Source of the DNA: GCA-2683825 sp965662355
GTDB taxonomy: Bacteria > Planctomycetota > UBA1135 > GCA-002686595
Assembly (NCBI GenBank): GCA_965662355.1
Contig: CBFIHP010000005.1
Span: forward strand, 186,001-250,000
DNA length: 64,000 bases
Direction of reading: 5' to 3'
Shown: one piece after another, positions 52,443 to 61,821 of the stretch
Numbering within the stretch: the first letter of the stretch is position 1
Layout: the number at the start of each line of letters is the position of its first letter
The notes under the pieces: generated by a model
Databases searched by the model: none
Seen by the model: the letters and a program-made list of their open reading frames with translations, nothing else
What the model was told of the DNA's origin: nothing
Made by a program: the position numbers and the translations under genes

Positions 52443-55160
52443 ATGGATCGCCGCTATCGCCCCCATTTTCTCGCCGGCCTGTTCTTTCTCTTCGCTCCAG
52501 TCCAGGCGTGGGCCATCGGCCAGGGGTGGATCCTGCGGGCCGGTCCGACAGCTGAAGCGCTAGAGCCCATAGCCTGTGTGCGGCTGGCTGCCTTCAACCT
52601 CGGCGTTGCGGAGACGATCTTTCCCGGCGTCCCGCCGCGCTCGTTCCTCGAGTTCGAAACGCGACTTAGCCTGCCTTCGTCGGGCGTGTATCGCTTCGGG
52701 CTGGAGGCCTCCGGTGCGGATGCCGTGCTCGTGCTCGGAGACGGCAACGAGATACGCGCTCAGCATGGACGCGATGCTGGGCCGCGTCGTCTGTCTGGAG
52801 AACTCGAACTCGAAGGGGATATCTCCCTGACGCTGCGCGTGCAACGCAGGGTCGTGGGGCCGATGCGAGTGCGGATCTTTTGGCAGCGCAACTACGATGC
52901 CAGGGGCGGCTTTCCCATCGAGCCGATCCCCGCGCGTGCGACATCGCTTCCGGTGGGCCTCGAAACGAGGGACCTTGCGGGTATGTCCCTCGAGACGCGC
53001 GCCCTGGTCGAGCGCAAGGGCTGCACGAATTGCCACGCTCCCGGCCACGCGGCCCAGGTCGTGCACGACCGGGAGGCCCCGGTACTAACCGGCATCGGTA
53101 CGCGGGCCTCTGTGGATTGGATGCGGCGGTGGTTGCACTCTCCCAGCTCGTTGCGCCACTCCGCCAACATGCCGGACCTCTTCCACGACGTGGACGAGTT
53201 CGATGTGGAGTCGCTCTTGCACTACCTAGCGGCACAAACGACCCAGCTCGATATCGAGGCGAGCCCGAAGTGGAAAGAGCCGTCGGTCATCGCGCAGGGC
53301 AAGGAGCTCTACCACCGCACCGGCTGCGTCGCTTGCCACGGAGCGCTGGCGCCGCTCGCGGAGGTCTTCGACGACGAATATCTCCCGTCTACGATTCCCG
53401 AGACCGAAGTGCCGACGCTGTTCGGGGATCTCGAGGGCAAGTGGAATCCGGCCGCCCTGGCGAGCTTTCTGATGGATCCCTCGCAGCTCTATCCGGACGA
53501 TCGCATGCCCGGTTTCGATCTCGACGCCGGCGAAGCCAGTGCTCTCGCGAGTTATCTGACGAGTGTGTTCGGCGGGAACTATGCGTGGAGCGAACCGGTG
53601 ACGGATCGCGCGGCCCACGGCAAGGAGATCGTCAGCAAGAAGCGCTGTTTGAACTGCCATGCACTGGCCACCGGGAGCGCGCCGGAGATCGCTGCCGACA
53701 AAGGCCAGAAGGCATTGCGTCTGGCGCCTCGTGCCACGCCCTTGCTGGAGCTGAACCCGCTCAATGCGGAGGGGTGCCTGTCGAACTCGGACATGCAGAC
53801 GCCGAACTACGATCTCGCCACGAGTGATCTCGCTAACCTGCGTTCCTTTCTCCAGCAGGTGAAGACCGTGCCGAAGGTCGCCTCCCCCGCTGACGAGCTG
53901 CAGCGCACACTCGAGTTTCTCAACTGTGGGGCGTGTCACTCATTCGATGGCCTCGCTGGAGTTTCCGAAGAGATCGATCTCTACTTTCAACCGGATGACG
54001 AACGTACCGATCTCGGCGATGAGGGAAGGCTACCTCCGGACTTGGGCGACGCCGGATGGCGTTTGACCACGCATTGGCTGCGTTCCGTGCTGCAACAGGA
54101 TCAACGCGCGCGGCCGTTTCTCTCGGCGCGCATGCCTAATTATCGCTCGTCACGCGCTCATGCTCTGCCGCAGCTCTTTGCGCTCGAGCAGGGCATCTTC
54201 CCCGATGCCGATGTCGAACCACCGGCCGTGACGGACGAACTGGTTCGTGTCGGTCGCGACATGATGGGACGCAACGCTTTTGCGTGTTTCTCCTGCCACG
54301 TCTACAAGGATTTTCCGCCTACGGGCTCACCCGGGCTCGCGATCGAACGCTTTGCGGAACGCGTGCGCTACGAGTGGTTCGTACCCTTCATGTCGAACCC
54401 ACAACGCTATCGGCCTGGCAGTCGCATGCCCGACTTCGCGACCGCCGGCGTCAGCCAGTTCGAGCGCTTTCTCGACGGTGATCTAGAGCGCCAGATCGAT
54501 GCCCTGTGGGCATACTTCTCGCTTGGCGAGCACCTGCCACCGCCCGAGGAGCTTGCCTCCAGTGGGGGGTATCAACTCTTCGTGGGAGCCAAGCCCCTCG
54601 TGCATCGCGGATTTCTCGAGCACGCAGGCTCGCGCGGGATCGCCGTGGGTTTGCCCAACGGCCTGAACTACTCGTTCGATGCCCAGAGCCTGCGCCTGGT
54701 CGATGTTTGGCGGGGGTCCTTTTTGAACGCCTCGGGCTCCTGGGCGGGACGCGGCGGCAATCCATTGCGCGGCCGGGGCGAAGTCCTGTGGGAAGCTCCG
54801 GAGGGACTGGCGCTGCAACTAGGCGAGGACATCCAACCGGACGCGGGACGCCCGGGCAAGGGCGCGCGCTTCGGTGGCTACAGCCTCGATGTCGACGGTC
54901 ACCCCACCTTTCTCTATCACCTCGCGGGCTTCGACATCCGTGAGCGCGTCACCCTGACGACGGGTGCGCAGGTGACGCTCGAGCGCTGGTTCGAGATCGC
55001 GACCGAGGGCCGCTCTGTCAAGTTCGACTTCCTGGCTCGGCCCGAAACGACCGAGCTCTTCTGGCGCGCGGATGCGGGCGAGTGGCGCAAGCAACACGGG
55101 GCGCGTATCGATGCACCCCCGGCACGAACGATCGAAGTGAAGACCGAGGCTATCCTGTGA
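52443..55160 (+). CDS. Secreted five-heme cytochrome c with N-terminal PA14-like domain
   Basis: 905 residues; signal peptide MDRRYRPHFLAGLFFLFAPVQAWA. The N-terminal part (30-160) is PA14-like (LPSSGVYRFGLEASGADAVLVLG). Five CxxCH heme sites follow: CTNCH (near 195), CVACH (294), CLNCH (401), CGACH (495) and CFSCH (615), spaced about 100 residues apart. The C-terminal 250 residues (LNYSFDAQSLRLVDVWRGSFLNASG) resemble the end domain of other planctomycete PQQ/sorbosone-type proteins. A periplasmic electron carrier or oxidase partner. GTGA overlap with the next gene shows coupling to the PA14-dehydrogenase-ThuA protein, whose electrons it may accept. Confidence 0.88.
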   Translation: MDRRYRPHFLAGLFFLFAPVQAWAIGQGWILRAGPTAEALEPIACVRLAAFNLGVAETIFPGVPPRSFLEFETRLSLPSSGVYRFGLEASGADAVLVLGDGNEIRAQHGRDAGPRRLSGELELEGDISLTLRVQRRVVGPMRVRIFWQRNYDARGGFPIEPIPARATSLPVGLETRDLAGMSLETRALVERKGCTNCHAPGHAAQVVHDREAPVLTGIGTRASVDWMRRWLHSPSSLRHSANMPDLFHDVDEFDVESLLHYLAAQTTQLDIEASPKWKEPSVIAQGKELYHRTGCVACHGALAPLAEVFDDEYLPSTIPETEVPTLFGDLEGKWNPAALASFLMDPSQLYPDDRMPGFDLDAGEASALASYLTSVFGGNYAWSEPVTDRAAHGKEIVSKKRCLNCHALATGSAPEIAADKGQKALRLAPRATPLLELNPLNAEGCLSNSDMQTPNYDLATSDLANLRSFLQQVKTVPKVASPADELQRTLEFLNCGACHSFDGLAGVSEEIDLYFQPDDERTDLGDEGRLPPDLGDAGWRLTTHWLRSVLQQDQRARPFLSARMPNYRSSRAHALPQLFALEQGIFPDADVEPPAVTDELVRVGRDMMGRNAFACFSCHVYKDFPPTGSPGLAIERFAERVRYEWFVPFMSNPQRYRPGSRMPDFATAGVSQFERFLDGDLERQIDALWAYFSLGEHLPPPEELASSGGYQLFVGAKPLVHRGFLEHAGSRGIAVGLPNGLNYSFDAQSLRLVDVWRGSFLNASGSWAGRGGNPLRGRGEVLWEAPEGLALQLGEDIQPDAGRPGKGARFGGYSLDVDGHPTFLYHLAGFDIRERVTLTTGAQVTLERWFEIATEGRSVKFDFLARPETTELFWRADAGEWRKQHGARIDAPPARTIEVKTEAIL

Positions 55161-57961
55161 AGCCGTGTTTAATGAACCATCTGCTTGCCTGCGTTTTCTG
55201 TCTGACCAGCCCGATCGGTGCGGGGACGCTCCGCGCCCAGGACTCCGTCGCCGGCATTCCCTATGAGAAGCTCGATACGCGGAGTGCGACCGAGGCCCGC
55301 ATGCTCGCCTTGTTGCTTCCGGGACATCCGGAGTGGGGCGAATGGTATTCCCTGGCCTCTTTTCCCTATGCCGGCCACGGCAAGGACGACCTGAAGACAC
55401 CCCATGCACCCGAGAACGAGCTGGTCGCAATGGTCCCCGGGGGTCCCGGGCCGAATCTCGGGCGCAGCTACGTGGGCAAGAACGAACACAGCGCTAGCTG
55501 GCAGAAGCGTGGTCTGATGTATGGCCACTCGCTCGACTTTGCGGGTGAGGATTCCGAGCTGAACAACAACGTCGTTGCGTACTTCTACACGACCGTGACG
55601 GTCGATCAGAAGCGTTCGGTGGACTTCAGCTGCGGAAGCGACGATGGCCTGCGGCTGTGGGTGAACGCTCGCCTGGTGATCGACAAGGATGTTCCCCGCG
55701 GATTGAATGCGACGGACGACACGGTGACGCTCTCACTCGAGGAGGGTGTCAATCACGTCTTCGGCAAGGTCTCCCAGGGCGGCGGTGGATGGGCCTTCAA
55801 GGCGCTCGAAACGGGCGGGCTCAGCTCCGATCGCGCCGTCATGTTGCAGTACATGCTCGACCGGGACTATCCGCCGGATCGCGTGCGCGAGCACTACCGC
55901 GTGCTGCCCTTCGCATTGCCGAAGAGCGTCGTGCTGGAGGTCGGGGGATTGGACTTCTTCGCAAACGGGGATCCCGTCGTCGCCACCCGCCGCGGCGAGG
56001 TCTTCCGCATCGAGGGTGCCTATGCCGAGCCGCCGACGAATGCACGCTTTCGACTCTTCGCCGAGGGCCTGCACGAACCCCTTGGCCTGGGCGTGCGTAC
56101 CGAGGCGAATGGCGTCGAAGCCGTTTATAGCGTGCAACGCAGCGAACTAACGCGCATGAGCGACACGGATGGCGATGGTCGCGCGGACGTCTACGCCAGC
56201 GTGTTCGACGGCTGGGGGGTCAGTGGGAACTACCACGAATTTGCCTTCGGCCCTGAGTTCGACGACGCCGGCGACATGTGGGTGACCCTGAACGTGGGTT
56301 TCTGCGGATCGCTCGGCAAGGCGGTCGTGCCGTACCGGGGTTGGGCCCTGAAGATCGACGCGCAAGGCAAGGCGACGCTCATTTGCGATGGGATGCGTTC
56401 ACCCAATGGAATCGGGCGCTTCAGCGACGGTTCGATGTTCTACGTCGACAACCAAGGTGACTACGTTGCCACGAACCGCCTGTCGCATCTGGCACCTGGG
56501 TCGTGGCACGGACATCCGGCCAGCCTGCGCTGGCGTGAGAACCAGACCGAGCCCGGTGCGCGACCGCCACGGCAGGAGGCCAGCATCTGGTTTCCCTACA
56601 ATAAGATGGGCCGCTCCGCGGCGGACATCGCATTGGATAGCACGGGCGGGAAGTTCGGGCCCTTCGAGGGGCAGTTCTTCGTCGGCGATCAGGCGGACGC
56701 CGAGATCATGCGCGTCTATCTCGAGCAGGTCGAGGGCCACTATCAGGGTGCTTGCTTCCCCTTCATCGACAAGCTCCAGAGCGGCGTGAATCGCGTCGCC
56801 TTCGCCCCGGACGGTTCCCTCTTCGTGGGAGAAACCGATCGTGGTTGGGGCTCGCTCGGCGGGCAACCCTATGGCTTCGAGCGCATCGTCTACACGGGCG
56901 ACATGCCCTTCGAGATCCGCTCCATGCGGGCCCTGGCCGATGGTTTCGAGCTGGAGTTCACCGAGGACGTGGATCCGGACACGCTCGTGAACCCGGCGTC
57001 CTATTCGATCGCCAGCTACACCTACGAGTATCACGCGTCCTACGGAGCTCCCGAAGACGACAAAAGCGAGGAGCGGATTCTCGCTTGCGAGGCGTTGGGC
57101 CCGCGCCGGGTTCGTTTGCGTCTGGATCGCATGCGTCAGGGTTACGTGCACGAACTCCTCGCACAGGGGGTCCGCTCCGTCGAAGGAGAGGCCCTGCTGC
57201 ATGCGGATGCCTACTACACCTTGATACGCGTTCCAGGTCGGAGCGTCGTCGCCGAGGTCGAGGACGCGGCTCTTCCGCAGGTGCTCTTTCTGACCCATTC
57301 GGCCGGTTACGAGCATGGTGTCATCAAGCGTCCCGACCCCTTCGTTCTGTCCCACGCCGAGGAAAAGCTGACGGAGGCCGCCCGCGGTCGCTATCGCATC
57401 CTGGCTTCGAAGGATTGCGCGAACCTTGCCCCGCAAAAGCTGCAGGAGTTCGCCGCGGTGATCTTCTACACGACCGGCGAGCTACCGGTTTCCAGCGAGG
57501 TGGCCGCCGGATTCGTCGATTGGGTCGCCAAGGGGGGGGCGTTCGTCGGCGTGCATTGTGCAACCGACACCTTCTACGAGTTCGCTCCCTACATGGACAT
57601 GATCGGTGGCGCTTTCGACGGTCATCCCTGGCACGAGGAGGTCACCGTCAAGGTCGAGGATGCTTCGCATCCCGCGACCGAACACCTGGGCGGCTCCTTT
57701 CGGATCACGGATGAGATCTACCAGTTCCGCAACTTCGAGCGCGAGGGGCTGCAAGTCCTGCTATCCCTGGACCACGCCTCGGTCGACATCGACAAGGGCA
57801 AGCGCACCGATCGCGATTACGCCCTGGCGTGGAGCCGCAGTTTTGGCAAGGGGCGGCTGTTCTACACGGCTCTGGGACATCGCCCCGAGGTCTGGGAGGA
57901 CGGGCGTTTCATGGAACACCTGCTGGACGGCATCGATTGGTCGATGGGCAACGTGCGCTAG
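55157..57961 (+). CDS. PA14 - sorbosone-dehydrogenase-like beta-propeller - ThuA fusion protein
   Basis: 934 residues from GTG 55157 (GTGA overlap). Signal peptide around NHLLACVFCLTSPIGAGTLRAQ. PA14-like domain to about 225 (SVDFSCGSDDGLRLWVNARLVIDKD), then a six-bladed propeller of the planctomycete dehydrogenase type (NGDPVVATRRGEVFRIEG, SDTDGDGRADVYASVFDGWGVSGNYHEFAFG, GSWHGHPASLRWREN, RSAADIALD), then a ThuA domain from about 705 (QVLFLTHSAGYEHGVIKRP, GGAFVGVHCATDTFYEF, FDGHPWHEEV, HPATEHLG, ALGHRPEVW). Likely oxidises a sugar or polyol in the periplasm. Confidence 0.88.
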   Translation: MKPCLMNHLLACVFCLTSPIGAGTLRAQDSVAGIPYEKLDTRSATEARMLALLLPGHPEWGEWYSLASFPYAGHGKDDLKTPHAPENELVAMVPGGPGPNLGRSYVGKNEHSASWQKRGLMYGHSLDFAGEDSELNNNVVAYFYTTVTVDQKRSVDFSCGSDDGLRLWVNARLVIDKDVPRGLNATDDTVTLSLEEGVNHVFGKVSQGGGGWAFKALETGGLSSDRAVMLQYMLDRDYPPDRVREHYRVLPFALPKSVVLEVGGLDFFANGDPVVATRRGEVFRIEGAYAEPPTNARFRLFAEGLHEPLGLGVRTEANGVEAVYSVQRSELTRMSDTDGDGRADVYASVFDGWGVSGNYHEFAFGPEFDDAGDMWVTLNVGFCGSLGKAVVPYRGWALKIDAQGKATLICDGMRSPNGIGRFSDGSMFYVDNQGDYVATNRLSHLAPGSWHGHPASLRWRENQTEPGARPPRQEASIWFPYNKMGRSAADIALDSTGGKFGPFEGQFFVGDQADAEIMRVYLEQVEGHYQGACFPFIDKLQSGVNRVAFAPDGSLFVGETDRGWGSLGGQPYGFERIVYTGDMPFEIRSMRALADGFELEFTEDVDPDTLVNPASYSIASYTYEYHASYGAPEDDKSEERILACEALGPRRVRLRLDRMRQGYVHELLAQGVRSVEGEALLHADAYYTLIRVPGRSVVAEVEDAALPQVLFLTHSAGYEHGVIKRPDPFVLSHAEEKLTEAARGRYRILASKDCANLAPQKLQEFAAVIFYTTGELPVSSEVAAGFVDWVAKGGAFVGVHCATDTFYEFAPYMDMIGGAFDGHPWHEEVTVKVEDASHPATEHLGGSFRITDEIYQFRNFEREGLQVLLSLDHASVDIDKGKRTDRDYALAWSRSFGKGRLFYTALGHRPEVWEDGRFMEHLLDGIDWSMGNVR

Positions 57962-58009
57962 AGCTCAGGAAAAACGGACAGATTTCGCATCCCCCGCGTA
58001 TGGGGCCGG

Positions 58010-59350
58010 ATGCTGAGTGGCTCCTTCCTTCTTCTCTGTGCCGCGGGGGTTCCTACACAAGAAAGTGCTTCGCCCGCGATCGATCTCGACGTGGCCCTCG
58101 CGGCCTTCGAGGAAGCGCGCCAGCTGGCAGCGGCGGATGCCGGAGCGTTGTGGGGGATCCCGCTGGACTTTCCACTCCTGTTCATCGATCCGGTGACGCG
58201 CGTCTGCGTGGCGAATCGCGCCGGCGGGAGCGCGGGCCAGCTCCTGAAGCCAGAGGGCCCCGAGGGCCGGGTGTGGACGGGGCAATATCCCGACGAGCTC
58301 ATCATCGCCAACGCCACCACGCAATGGGCCGGGCGGCGCTGGACCATGCTGGCCTGGCCCCTGCCCTCCGATCGCCTCGGTCGGGCCCGGCTCTTGATGC
58401 ACGAGTCGTTTCACAACGCCCAGTACCCCCTGAAGATCGATGGAGGTGGCGCGGGGTTTTGCAACCATCTGGCGACGCACGACGGACGAGTGTGGTTGCG
58501 GCTCGAAGCCCAGGCCCTCGCAGCCGCGATTCGATCGGAAGCGGACCAGCGCGAGGAAGCCGCCGGCGATGCGCTGCTCTTTCGTGCACTCAGGCGTGCT
58601 CTCTTTCCCGGTGTCGACGCGGCAGAAGACGGTCTCGAGCGGCTCGAGGGCTCAGCGGAATACACCGGCGTACGGCTCGCCAGTGACGACCCCGGCGAGC
58701 AGGTCAAGGCCACGGTCAAGTTGCTCGAAGGCCTCGCGAGCCGACCCAGCTTGACCCGTTCGTTCTCCTATGCCACGGGCCCCGCTCTCGGGCTGCTGCT
58801 CGACGAGTACGACCCTTTCTGGCGCGAGATGTTCCTGAGGGGAGAGACCTTCACGAACATGCTGGCTCCGGCGGTCTGGTTCGAGCCTCCCCCGAATGTG
58901 CAAGAGCTCGAGGCCAAGGCCCGCGAGCGCGCCCAGCACTATGGGTTCGAGAAGATCGCTGCGGAAGAGGCGGCACGTGAGAAGCTACGTCAGAGCCGCC
59001 TCGCCACGTATCGCCAGCGCTACATCGATGGCCCGGTGCTGATCCTCCCTGCCCTTGCCCCGCAAAGCGGTTTCGACCCGAGTCGTATCGAACCGCTCGA
59101 GGGTGTGGGGGATGTTTATGGAACGCTTTGGTTGTCCGACGACTGGGGTGTTGCGGATGCCCCGGGCGGTGGTTTGATCCTCCGGAACCAGACCGTTCAC
59201 TTGGCATTGCCTCGGGATGTGGAGGGGCCGGAGTTGAGTGGGGATGGTTGGACGCTCGAGCTGAAGCCGGGGTGGGAGGTCGTTCCTGGAAAGCGGGATG
59301 GGGATCATCGGCTTGTGATGGTGGGGGAGGGTGAGGGGGCCCCTGGATGA
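58010..59350 (+). CDS. Secreted HExxH-containing protein of unknown family
   Basis: 446 residues, signal peptide MLSGSFLLLCAAGVPTQ. Not recognised. The central segment RARLLMHESFHNAQYPL has HESFH of the HExxH zinc-peptidase type, and LEGSAEYTGVRLA about 90 residues later offers a Glu ligand in the gluzincin manner. Residues 310-350 are a charged helix (RERAQHYGFEKIAAEEAAREKLR). The C-terminus is a small beta domain. It is the last gene on the plus strand after the ThuA fusion (48 bp gap), so perhaps in the same operon, which would make it exported with the oxidative proteins. Confidence 0.65.
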   Translation: MLSGSFLLLCAAGVPTQESASPAIDLDVALAAFEEARQLAAADAGALWGIPLDFPLLFIDPVTRVCVANRAGGSAGQLLKPEGPEGRVWTGQYPDELIIANATTQWAGRRWTMLAWPLPSDRLGRARLLMHESFHNAQYPLKIDGGGAGFCNHLATHDGRVWLRLEAQALAAAIRSEADQREEAAGDALLFRALRRALFPGVDAAEDGLERLEGSAEYTGVRLASDDPGEQVKATVKLLEGLASRPSLTRSFSYATGPALGLLLDEYDPFWREMFLRGETFTNMLAPAVWFEPPPNVQELEAKARERAQHYGFEKIAAEEAAREKLRQSRLATYRQRYIDGPVLILPALAPQSGFDPSRIEPLEGVGDVYGTLWLSDDWGVADAPGGGLILRNQTVHLALPRDVEGPELSGDGWTLELKPGWEVVPGKRDGDHRLVMVGEGEGAPG

Positions 59351-59384
59351 GCGTACTACCCAGGGATGGCACCCTGACCCCAGC

Positions 59385-60314
59385 TCATCTATCCGTTTCG
59401 AGCCCCGAGCCCCGGTCCACACCCGCGTAGGTCGGAAGGGCCGCGTCGCCTTTGAGTCCAAGGGCTTCGTTGATGGCGCGTAGGTCTTCGTCGAGTCGTA
59501 CTTCTGCGCCGGGGAGGAAGCCCGGGAGGGCCAGGACGACGGCGCTCGAGCGTCCACGGGCGCGGTGGATGGTTCCTCGGGGGAGAAAGAGGAGATCGCC
59601 TGGGTGCAGGGGGATCGGTTGCAGGAGCGTGCCCACTTCGGTGCGCGTGAGCGTGTGGGTTTCGATGGCTTCGCGTTGGGTGCTGATCAAGACTCCCGCG
59701 CCGGGTTCGGTGTCGCGGATGAAGACGAGCTCGTCGAAGCCGCCGAGCTGTGGGTGGTAGTGGGTCGGGGAGTCGCTGACCCGGACCTGCTTGATGTTGA
59801 TGCCTCGATAGACGGGGGTGTTTCCGGGCAACCAGCTGAGGACGTCGGTCCGGTGATCTTCCCAGTCGCTGGAGCTGAGCTGCTCGCCGGGAAAGGGCAC
59901 GATCGTCGGCAGCCCCGTGGGAAAGTCCTGTTCGAAATCGAGGACCAGGGCTGTTTGGCTGCGATTGGCGTTGATGAGCTGTCGCGGGCGCAGAAAGACG
60001 AGGTCTCCGGGATGCAGCTCGCGAATGAGACGGGTGACCTGGCGCTGGATGCCAACCAGTCCGGAGCCCTGGGTGATCAGGAGCAGACGGGAGCGTTCCG
60101 TGGGGCGCAGTTCGCTCAGGGGGCCGTGATGTACGCGCAGATCTGGGTTGCTTGCGGCGACGGCGCGCCTCAGTTTTCGCCAGGCGCTGCTGGGTGCGTC
60201 AGAGTTCGCGACGCATACACCGGGACCGGTTGCGGGAGCCGAGTGATTCGCCTGGCACGCGCTTGCGTAGATCAGGAGCCCCAGGGCGAGCGAGTGTATG
60301 AGGCGCTGCTTCAG
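59385..60314 (-). CDS. Bicupin lipoprotein
   Basis: About 309 residues. No ATG or GTG fits the N-terminus; the most likely start is CTG at 60314, overlapping the upstream stop as CTGA, directly before a lipoprotein signal (KQRLIHSLALGLLIYASAC, lipidated Cys). Two cupin domains: the first (LLLITQGSGLVGI, LHPGDLVFLRP) lacks the metal His pair; the second has THYHPQLGGFDELVFI (HxH and Glu) and HPGDLLFLPRGTIHRARG. Probably a sugar-binding or isomerising surface protein. Coupled to the DUF1080 gene. Confidence 0.7.
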   Translation of the reverse strand: MKQRLIHSLALGLLIYASACQANHSAPATGPGVCVANSDAPSSAWRKLRRAVAASNPDLRVHHGPLSELRPTERSRLLLITQGSGLVGIQRQVTRLIRELHPGDLVFLRPRQLINANRSQTALVLDFEQDFPTGLPTIVPFPGEQLSSSDWEDHRTDVLSWLPGNTPVYRGINIKQVRVSDSPTHYHPQLGGFDELVFIRDTEPGAGVLISTQREAIETHTLTRTEVGTLLQPIPLHPGDLLFLPRGTIHRARGRSSAVVLALPGFLPGAEVRLDEDLRAINEALGLKGDAALPTYAGVDRGSGLETDR

Positions 60315-61681
60315 GGCAGGGGTTGGACGAAGACGTTGCGGAACTGGATCATGGTCTGGGCTTCGATGTTGTGGGCTCCGTGGTGCTGTAGGCCGATGAA
60401 GCCGGTCTTGGCGCGGCGATCGAAGGGCTCGCCCTGGACGGGTACGACCTCGTTGGTGTCGACGTCGTAGAGCAGGTGCCCGTTCAAGGCGCAGGCGATG
60501 CGCGAGCCCTGGTAGAGAATCTCGTAGGTGTTCCACTCGCCGATGGGGAGCAGGGCGTCGCGGTTGCCGCTGGCGACCGCGCCGTATAGACCGCCGGTGA
60601 ACTGGTAGGGCTGCAGCGTGCTGGAGGTCATCTGCTCCCAGTTGAAGTCGTCGAGGATTTGGATCTCACAGCCGGAGAAGGCCGGGTTGGCGCCATCCCG
60701 CGAAGCGCGCAGAAAGACGCCCGAGTTGACCATCTTCGAGGCACGGAAATCCATCCGCAGCCGGAAGTTGGTGAAGTCCTCCTCGGTGTAGATGTGACCT
60801 CCGCCGCCCTTGGCCTGGAAGCCCAGGATGCCTTCTTGCACGAAGTAGCGATCCTCGGGGCCGGATATCTTCCAACCGGTCAGATCGCGCGAGTTGAAGA
60901 GCGGTTTCCAGCCGGCTTTCTTGCCCACCTCGGCGACGCGCAGCAGTTTCGAGAGCGGTGCCTCGGAGCGTACGTGCAGGCTGTCCTCGGAGAAGATCGG
61001 GAGGCGTCGGATGCGCAGATTGCGAAATTTCGCGTGCTTGCCCTTCTCGCCGCCCCCGTGCACCTGGATGCCGATGAGTCCGGTCGGGGCGTAGGCCTTG
61101 GAATCACCTTCGATCGTGTGGTCGGTCAGCTTTTCGCCGTTGAGCCAGAACTCGAGGTGCATGTCGAAGCCGCTGCAGCGCACGCGGACATCGTTCCAGT
61201 CGCCCTTCTTGTAATGGGCCTTGCCGCCCTTGTTCTCGAGGAGGAAACCGTCGGCATAGACGGCTCCGATTTGGCCTTCGTTCGGCTTTCCGAGGCCCCG
61301 ATGGTCGAGCGTGATCTGGGCCCCCTTCTTGTTGCCAGGTTCACGGGGAACCATGCGGCAGAAGACGCCGGAGTCGAAGGGGTATGCGAGGTAGACCTCG
61401 AAGCGCAGATCGAAGGCCGCGTAGTTCTCGTCGGTGTAGAGCAACCCCCCTTCGCCGTTCGGACCCTCCTTGCCAACGATGCAACCCTCGGCGACGAGCC
61501 ATTCGGCATTACCGTCGTAGCGCCCACCGCTGGTACGCCAACCCTCGAGCGTCTTGCCGTCGAAGAGCGAGGTGAATCCGGGTTCGATCTCCTGGCAGAG
61601 ACCGGGCGTGGAGCTCGCGGCGGGAGCCATCGCGCAAAGCGCTGCGCAAAACAGGGTGGGGAAAGGGATTCGGCTTGCCAT
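60311..61681 (-). CDS. Tandem DUF1080 (3-keto-disaccharide hydrolase-like) protein
   Basis: 456 residues from ATG 61681, signal peptide SRIPFPTLFCAALCAMAPAAS. Two DUF1080 beta-sandwich domains: the first from FTSLFDGKTLEGWR to KFRNLRIRRLP, the second from WKPLFNSRDLTGWKIS to FRNVFVQPLP. Each has the domain's FDGKTLxGW-type opening and GDWNDVRVRCSG/GEWNTYEILYQGSRIACALNG signature. The name 3-keto-disaccharide hydrolase comes from related enzymes acting after oxidation of disaccharides. Coupled with the bicupin gene, divergent from the isomerase-like gene. Confidence 0.9.
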   Translation of the reverse strand: MASRIPFPTLFCAALCAMAPAASSTPGLCQEIEPGFTSLFDGKTLEGWRTSGGRYDGNAEWLVAEGCIVGKEGPNGEGGLLYTDENYAAFDLRFEVYLAYPFDSGVFCRMVPREPGNKKGAQITLDHRGLGKPNEGQIGAVYADGFLLENKGGKAHYKKGDWNDVRVRCSGFDMHLEFWLNGEKLTDHTIEGDSKAYAPTGLIGIQVHGGGEKGKHAKFRNLRIRRLPIFSEDSLHVRSEAPLSKLLRVAEVGKKAGWKPLFNSRDLTGWKISGPEDRYFVQEGILGFQAKGGGGHIYTEEDFTNFRLRMDFRASKMVNSGVFLRASRDGANPAFSGCEIQILDDFNWEQMTSSTLQPYQFTGGLYGAVASGNRDALLPIGEWNTYEILYQGSRIACALNGHLLYDVDTNEVVPVQGEPFDRRAKTGFIGLQHHGAHNIEAQTMIQFRNVFVQPLP

Positions 61682-61821
61682 GGTGACGGAGAGAACGATG
61701 ACCGAGTGCTGAACCTCGCTGAGGAGCACAAGGTACAGGCTGGACGCTTGGGCTTCGAGGAATGCCCTACTCTCTTTACACTCTCCACCCACAGAAGCCC
61801 GTCAAGCCCACGAGAAGTACG

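Noticed and set aside
59341..59365. CCCTGG/CCAGGG hairpin at the end of the HExxH gene
   Set aside because: Six pairs around a 13-nt loop that includes the stop codon and no T tract; too weak to call a terminator.
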